From assembly GCA_947447005.1 (NCBI GenBank), contig CANFHO010000008.1, forward strand, positions 1 to 47,233: DNA of 47,233 nucleotides, in the 5' to 3' direction. The notes below the pieces were generated by a model, which did no database searches, had not been told where the DNA came from, and saw only the letters and a list, made by a program, of their open reading frames with translations. The position numbers and the translations under genes are program-made. Positions 43,873 to 47,233 of this stretch are shown in pieces. The DNA is from Chitinophagaceae bacterium (GTDB lineage: Bacteria > Bacteroidota > Bacteroidia > Chitinophagales > Chitinophagaceae). Position 1 is the first letter of the stretch. Each line of letters begins with the position of its first letter.

Positions 43873-46014
43873 TCTCACCATTGCATCAGGAATTTCTTTT
43901 TGTAAAAGATTTTTATAAATGAATTGGTTGTTTTCATTTGTTGAATGGGATTGTTGATTTCCTCCCCACCCATGGCGACCTCCAGGGTAAACCATAAATT
44001 CAAAATGTTTTTTTGAATCCTGTAATTTTTTAATGAGTTGGAGACTATTTTGCATGTGCACATTGTCATCCATTGTTCCATGGTAAATTCTCAACAGGCC
44101 TTTCAGTTTGTCGGCATAGGTCATTACTGATCCTGCTGCATATCCATCTGGATTTTCTGCTGGGGTGTCCATAAATCTCTCTGTGTAATGTGAGTCATAC
44201 AATTTCCAATCAGTTACACTGCCACCAGCCAATCCATGTGTGAAATATCCTGCGCCAGCAGTCAGCGCCATACATGTCATATATCCACCATAGCTAAAGC
44301 CTGAAATACCTACTCTGGTTGAATCTGCGCCATGTTCCCTAAGCCATTTTACAATAGTAACCCAGTCTTTCACTTCCCACTTGCCCAAATTTCTATGCAT
44401 ATAATTCACGCCGTTCTTACCAAAATGTCCGCTTGCACGATGGTCTATTGCCACCTGAATCAATCCTTCTTTTGCCCACCATTGTGTTTGTCCGTTATAC
44501 TGCCATCCATCCCTTACAGTGCCTGCATTTGGTCCACCATAGATGTTGATCATCACCGGATATTTTTTTGCAGTATCAAAATGTATTGGCCAGGTAATTC
44601 GAATAGGAAGTTGATACAGACCATCTTCAGAAATAATTCTCAATACTTCTGTTTTTGCAATTTCATACGTATCAAAATCTGCACCCTTGCTATCACCCAA
44701 TTCTGCCATTAATTTTCCTTTATTGTTTACCAGTGCAAGTTTATCTGGTGTTAATGAATTGGAATAACGGGTTATGAAATAACTTCCATTGGGAGACAGA
44801 TCTGCATTGTGCGTATATTCTCCAAATGTTAGTCGCATTTGATTTTTACCATCCAGATCCACTCTGTATAAATCTGTTCTTGTAGAGTTTTGTTGACGGG
44901 AGGTAAAATAGAGAATATTCTTCATGGTATCGATGTAACGAACCTGCGTGCTCCAGTTATTACCAGAAGTTATTTTGTTGCGCAATGTGCCATCCATGTT
45001 GTGGAAATAATATTGTTCCCAGCCATCCTTATCGCTTTGAAGCAGGAACCCCTTGTTTCCTGGCATGAACGTAATTCTGCTTCCCATATCATCTAGGTCG
45101 ATCCATGTTTTTTGCTCTTCGCTATACAATTCTTTCTTGCTGCCATTGTTCAAATCCACGGCATAGATTTTCAACTTATCTTGTCCTCTGTTCATCCATT
45201 GAATCCAAACATTTTTGGAATCTGGTGCCCAATAAGGCAAGCCAAAGTATTGATCATCCTGTTCATTGAAATCAGCCCATGTTATTTTGCTGCCATTGGC
45301 ATCAGTGATTCCTATGCGTACGCTGGGATTTGGATCACCTGCTTTTGGATAGCGTGTATATTCAGTATATCCATGTTGGCCGGTTTCTCCTACAATAGGA
45401 AACATGGGAACTTTGGAATCATCCATGCGCATAAAGCAAATGCTTTTACTGTCTGGGCTCCACCAAAATGATTTATAACGAGATGGCCTGCCAAGAATTT
45501 CTTCAAAATAAACCCAGCTGGCATAACCATTCAAAATGAGGTCGGATCCATCTTTGGTTACTCTGTTTTCTTTGCCTGAAGCCAGCTCTATAGTATAGAG
45601 GTCATTTTTTCGAGTGAATGCAACATAGTTGTTATCAGGCGAAAGAGTAGGGTTGATTTCCGGGTCAGTATTGTTTGTGATTTGTTTGGCAGGTTTTCCT
45701 GGTTCATTCAGAAAAAGATCATTATTCCTGACACTAACAGTGATGTTAGATGGTGCTGCTTTTTTATCAGCCGGAGGTGCAGACAATTTTCCTGTTTTGC
45801 AATCATATGAAAACAGCTTAGTGGAAGAATCCGGATGTTCTTTCTTGTAAATCAGGAAGTGACTGTCATCAATCCAGCCCATGACTTGTGGAAGTTGTGT
45901 GGTGATATTTGTTTTATCGCCACGTAGCATTTGTTTTTCTGTGAGTTGTTGTTTTTGGGCAAAGCCAACAAATGCTATCAGCAATGCAATCATCGATACA
46001 ATTACCTTTTTCAT
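43870..46014 (-). CDS. S9B-family prolyl dipeptidyl peptidase (DPP-IV-like)
   Basis: This 714-residue exopeptidase has a signal peptide (about 1-19), an eight-bladed beta-propeller domain (about 30-460; repeated NP..SPDN-type blades) and a C-terminal alpha/beta hydrolase with the triad Ser574 in GFSYGG, Asp650 in HGTMDDNVH and His681 in GGRHGW. The YFEEIL sequence holds the paired Glu that binds the free N-terminus in DPP-IV. It likely removes Xaa-Pro dipeptides from peptides in the periplasm. Confidence 0.93.
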   Translation of the reverse strand: MKKVIVSMIALLIAFVGFAQKQQLTEKQMLRGDKTNITTQLPQVMGWIDDSHFLIYKKEHPDSSTKLFSYDCKTGKLSAPPADKKAAPSNITVSVRNNDLFLNEPGKPAKQITNNTDPEINPTLSPDNNYVAFTRKNDLYTIELASGKENRVTKDGSDLILNGYASWVYFEEILGRPSRYKSFWWSPDSKSICFMRMDDSKVPMFPIVGETGQHGYTEYTRYPKAGDPNPSVRIGITDANGSKITWADFNEQDDQYFGLPYWAPDSKNVWIQWMNRGQDKLKIYAVDLNNGSKKELYSEEQKTWIDLDDMGSRITFMPGNKGFLLQSDKDGWEQYYFHNMDGTLRNKITSGNNWSTQVRYIDTMKNILYFTSRQQNSTRTDLYRVDLDGKNQMRLTFGEYTHNADLSPNGSYFITRYSNSLTPDKLALVNNKGKLMAELGDSKGADFDTYEIAKTEVLRIISEDGLYQLPIRITWPIHFDTAKKYPVMINIYGGPNAGTVRDGWQYNGQTQWWAKEGLIQVAIDHRASGHFGKNGVNYMHRNLGKWEVKDWVTIVKWLREHGADSTRVGISGFSYGGYMTCMALTAGAGYFTHGLAGGSVTDWKLYDSHYTERFMDTPAENPDGYAAGSVMTYADKLKGLLRIYHGTMDDNVHMQNSLQLIKKLQDSKKHFEFMVYPGGRHGWGGNQQSHSTNENNQFIYKNLLQKEIPDAMVR

Positions 46015-46044
46015 ATTGATCAGTTGTAGTTTGTGTTTATATGT

Positions 46045-46070
46045 TTCAAGCCCCTGCGGGGCTATTTGAA
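46045..46070. promoter_or_regulatory. GC hairpin upstream of the S9 peptidase
   Basis: AGCCCC (46049-46054) pairs with GGGGCT (46058-46063) over a 3-nt loop, with TTCAA and TTGAA flanking on the outside. It is 30 nt upstream of the start codon (on the minus strand side). It could be a leftover terminator or a leader hairpin. Confidence 0.45.
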
Positions 46071-46077
46071 TATGTTC

Positions 46078-46162
46078 ACTTTTCTCTTTGCCTCTTTGCC
46101 TCCTTGCCTCCTTGCCTTTCTTGACTTTTCTCTTTTCTCTCTTCTCTTTTCTCTTTATTTTA
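46078..46162. repeat. Single mixed-word array, AGGCAAAG and AAAAGAG (R11)
   Basis: The plus strand shows TTTGCCTC, TTTGCCTC, CTTGCCTC, CTTGCC, then CTTTTCT-type words up to 46154. It thus joins the octad word of R4 to the heptad word of R1/R7/R9. No inverted partner lies nearby. On the minus strand it starts at the M20 stop codon and runs toward the S9 peptidase start. Confidence 0.75.
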
Positions 46163-47233
46163 ATCTCTATAATTCAACGCAGGTTTTCTATCGCCCAGCA
46201 ATGCCTGGTATTTGTAGTTGCCGATTTGTTTTTTGAACTCTTCTTTGGATCGTTGTATCAGTGCTGGATCCATGAAAAGATCAATGGCTGTGAGTGCCAT
46301 TGTTTTGGCAGCCACCATCATACCTTTTGTTCCAATGCCTGTTCCACCGCATGCTACAGCCTGCCAGCTGTGGGCAGGTGTTCCTGGCGCCCAGGTGGCT
46401 GCACGGAATCCCACTGTTGGCACCACATAGCTAACATCGCCCACATCTGATGATCCACCACCTGCATCGAGTTCTTTTTTCAATGGCTTCACCATGGCGG
46501 CTGCCTCCGGTTGTGGATGTGCAAAGTCAAATGAAGATTGTATTTTTTCTGCAAATGATTTTTCTTCCGCATTGTACACCACACCTCCCACTTTTTCCAG
46601 GTTCTTGTGCATGACTTCAGCAAGGGTAGAATTGATGAGGAGATCATGTGTTCCCCCAATGATTTCATATTCCATTCTTGTTTCAGTACCCATGGCTGCT
46701 GCTTTTGCAGTGTTTACCACGCGTTCAAAGATCTGTTTTACATCATCTTTTTTTGGATGACGAACATAGTAATAAACCTCCGCAAAGTCGGGAACAACAT
46801 TGGGTGCTTTGCCTCCTTGAGTAATCACATAGTGAATCCTTGTTTCTTGTGGCACGTGTTCACGCATCATGTTCACCATATGATCCATCGCCTCTACAGC
46901 GTCCAGGGAAGAACGACCTCTTTCAGGAGCCATGGATGCATGTGCCGAAAGTCCGTAAAACCTGAACTTTGCAGATGAATTTGCCAGAAAACTTGTCTGG
47001 TAAATGCTGTTTTCACTGTCGGGATGCCAGTGAATAGCAACATCTACATCATTGAACAGTCCTGCCCTTACCATATATACTTTACCAGAGCCGCCTTCTT
47101 CCGCAGGACAACCAAATATTTTGATGGTGCCGCTGATCTTTTTTTCGTCGATGAGCTTTTTGATGGCGATACCAGCAGCAGCAGATGCAGTACCAAATAG
47201 GTGATGCCCACATCCATGTCCACCAGCCTTTCC
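46160..47233 (-). CDS. M20-family amidohydrolase (AbgB-like), 5' truncated
   Basis: The frame is open from the right edge to the TAA at 46160; 357 residues are visible and the N-terminus is outside the window. GGHGCGHHLFGTAS and FGCPAEEGGSG give the metal and catalytic residues of M20 amidohydrolases, followed by the dimerisation domain (YGLSAHASMAPERGRSSLDA) and GGGSSDVGDVSYVVP. AbgB splits p-aminobenzoyl-glutamate; other amidohydrolases such as peptidase T-like or hippurate hydrolases are possible. The ATG at 47074 is internal. Confidence 0.88.
   Translation of the reverse strand, partial: GKAGGHGCGHHLFGTASAAAGIAIKKLIDEKKISGTIKIFGCPAEEGGSGKVYMVRAGLFNDVDVAIHWHPDSENSIYQTSFLANSSAKFRFYGLSAHASMAPERGRSSLDAVEAMDHMVNMMREHVPQETRIHYVITQGGKAPNVVPDFAEVYYYVRHPKKDDVKQIFERVVNTAKAAAMGTETRMEYEIIGGTHDLLINSTLAEVMHKNLEKVGGVVYNAEEKSFAEKIQSSFDFAHPQPEAAAMVKPLKKELDAGGGSSDVGDVSYVVPTVGFRAATWAPGTPAHSWQAVACGGTGIGTKGMMVAAKTMALTAIDLFMDPALIQRSKEEFKKQIGNYKYQALLGDRKPALNYRD

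Noticed and set aside
46033-46450. Open frames on the plus strand around R11
   Set aside because: They are translations of the repeat array and of the antisense of the M20 gene.
1-47233. Mobile element or defence island
   Set aside because: No transposase, integrase, phage, restriction or toxin-antitoxin gene is visible; genes are housekeeping throughout.

Overview
The window is a chromosomal segment of a Bacteroidota bacterium, most likely of the Chitinophagaceae/Chitinophagales. This rests on gene content (bacterial GH3-family protein beside lptB, TIGR00266/AIM24, DUF6150 repeat protein, DUF502, KorA, paired rhomboids, TlpA-like protein next to a parvulin) and on repeated TAnnTTTG -7 boxes, the Bacteroidota sigma promoter type, with no strong Shine-Dalgarno sites. 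The sequence is A+T-rich. I see no phage, integrase, transposase, CRISPR array, rRNA or tRNA. Most genes are housekeeping.

Layout. 1-4.8 kb: tail of a YceI-like gene, msrB, adk, then a small membrane-anchored protein, a SulP transporter and a beta-carbonic anhydrase that look like one bicarbonate-handling operon, then fabG. 4.9-7.2 kb: GH3-family protein and lptB. 7.3-11.5 kb: metF converging on a parvulin/TlpA-like envelope pair. 11.7-18.1 kb: rlmD, an active rhomboid followed by a catalytically dead one, an EEP hydrolase, cysS and an AlkA-type glycosylase. 18.2-25.5 kb: membrane patatin, obg, FtsB/DivIC-like gene, a small unknown, nth, an MFS transporter and a Gfo/Idh/MocA dehydrogenase. 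25.6-29.8 kb: korA without korB, BI-1, DUF6150, a candidate structured RNA with a strong terminator, and TIGR00266. 29.9-36.8 kb: a TetR-RND efflux operon (tetR, tolC-like, adaptor, pump) with a perfect operator over its promoter. 36.9-42 kb: DUF502, zinc phospholipase C/S1-P1-like protein, serC, DUF1015 and a TPR protein. 42-47.2 kb: acyl-CoA synthetase, DPP-IV-like S9 peptidase and a 5'-truncated M20 amidohydrolase.

The most unusual feature is not a gene. At eleven intergenic sites there are arrays of degenerate 7-bp words (8 or 9 bp in a few). Each site has its own word, and most sites carry the array twice in inverted orientation, so an arm of 20-60 nt faces its complement across a short loop. 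The arrays start at, or within a few bases of, a stop codon; at the GH3 gene the array runs into the last codons. At obg/ftsB an octad array supplies plausible -33 boxes for both divergent promoters. I regard this family of heptad dyads as the best candidate here for an under-described system; its function is open (terminator, attenuator, promoter spacer, replication by-product).
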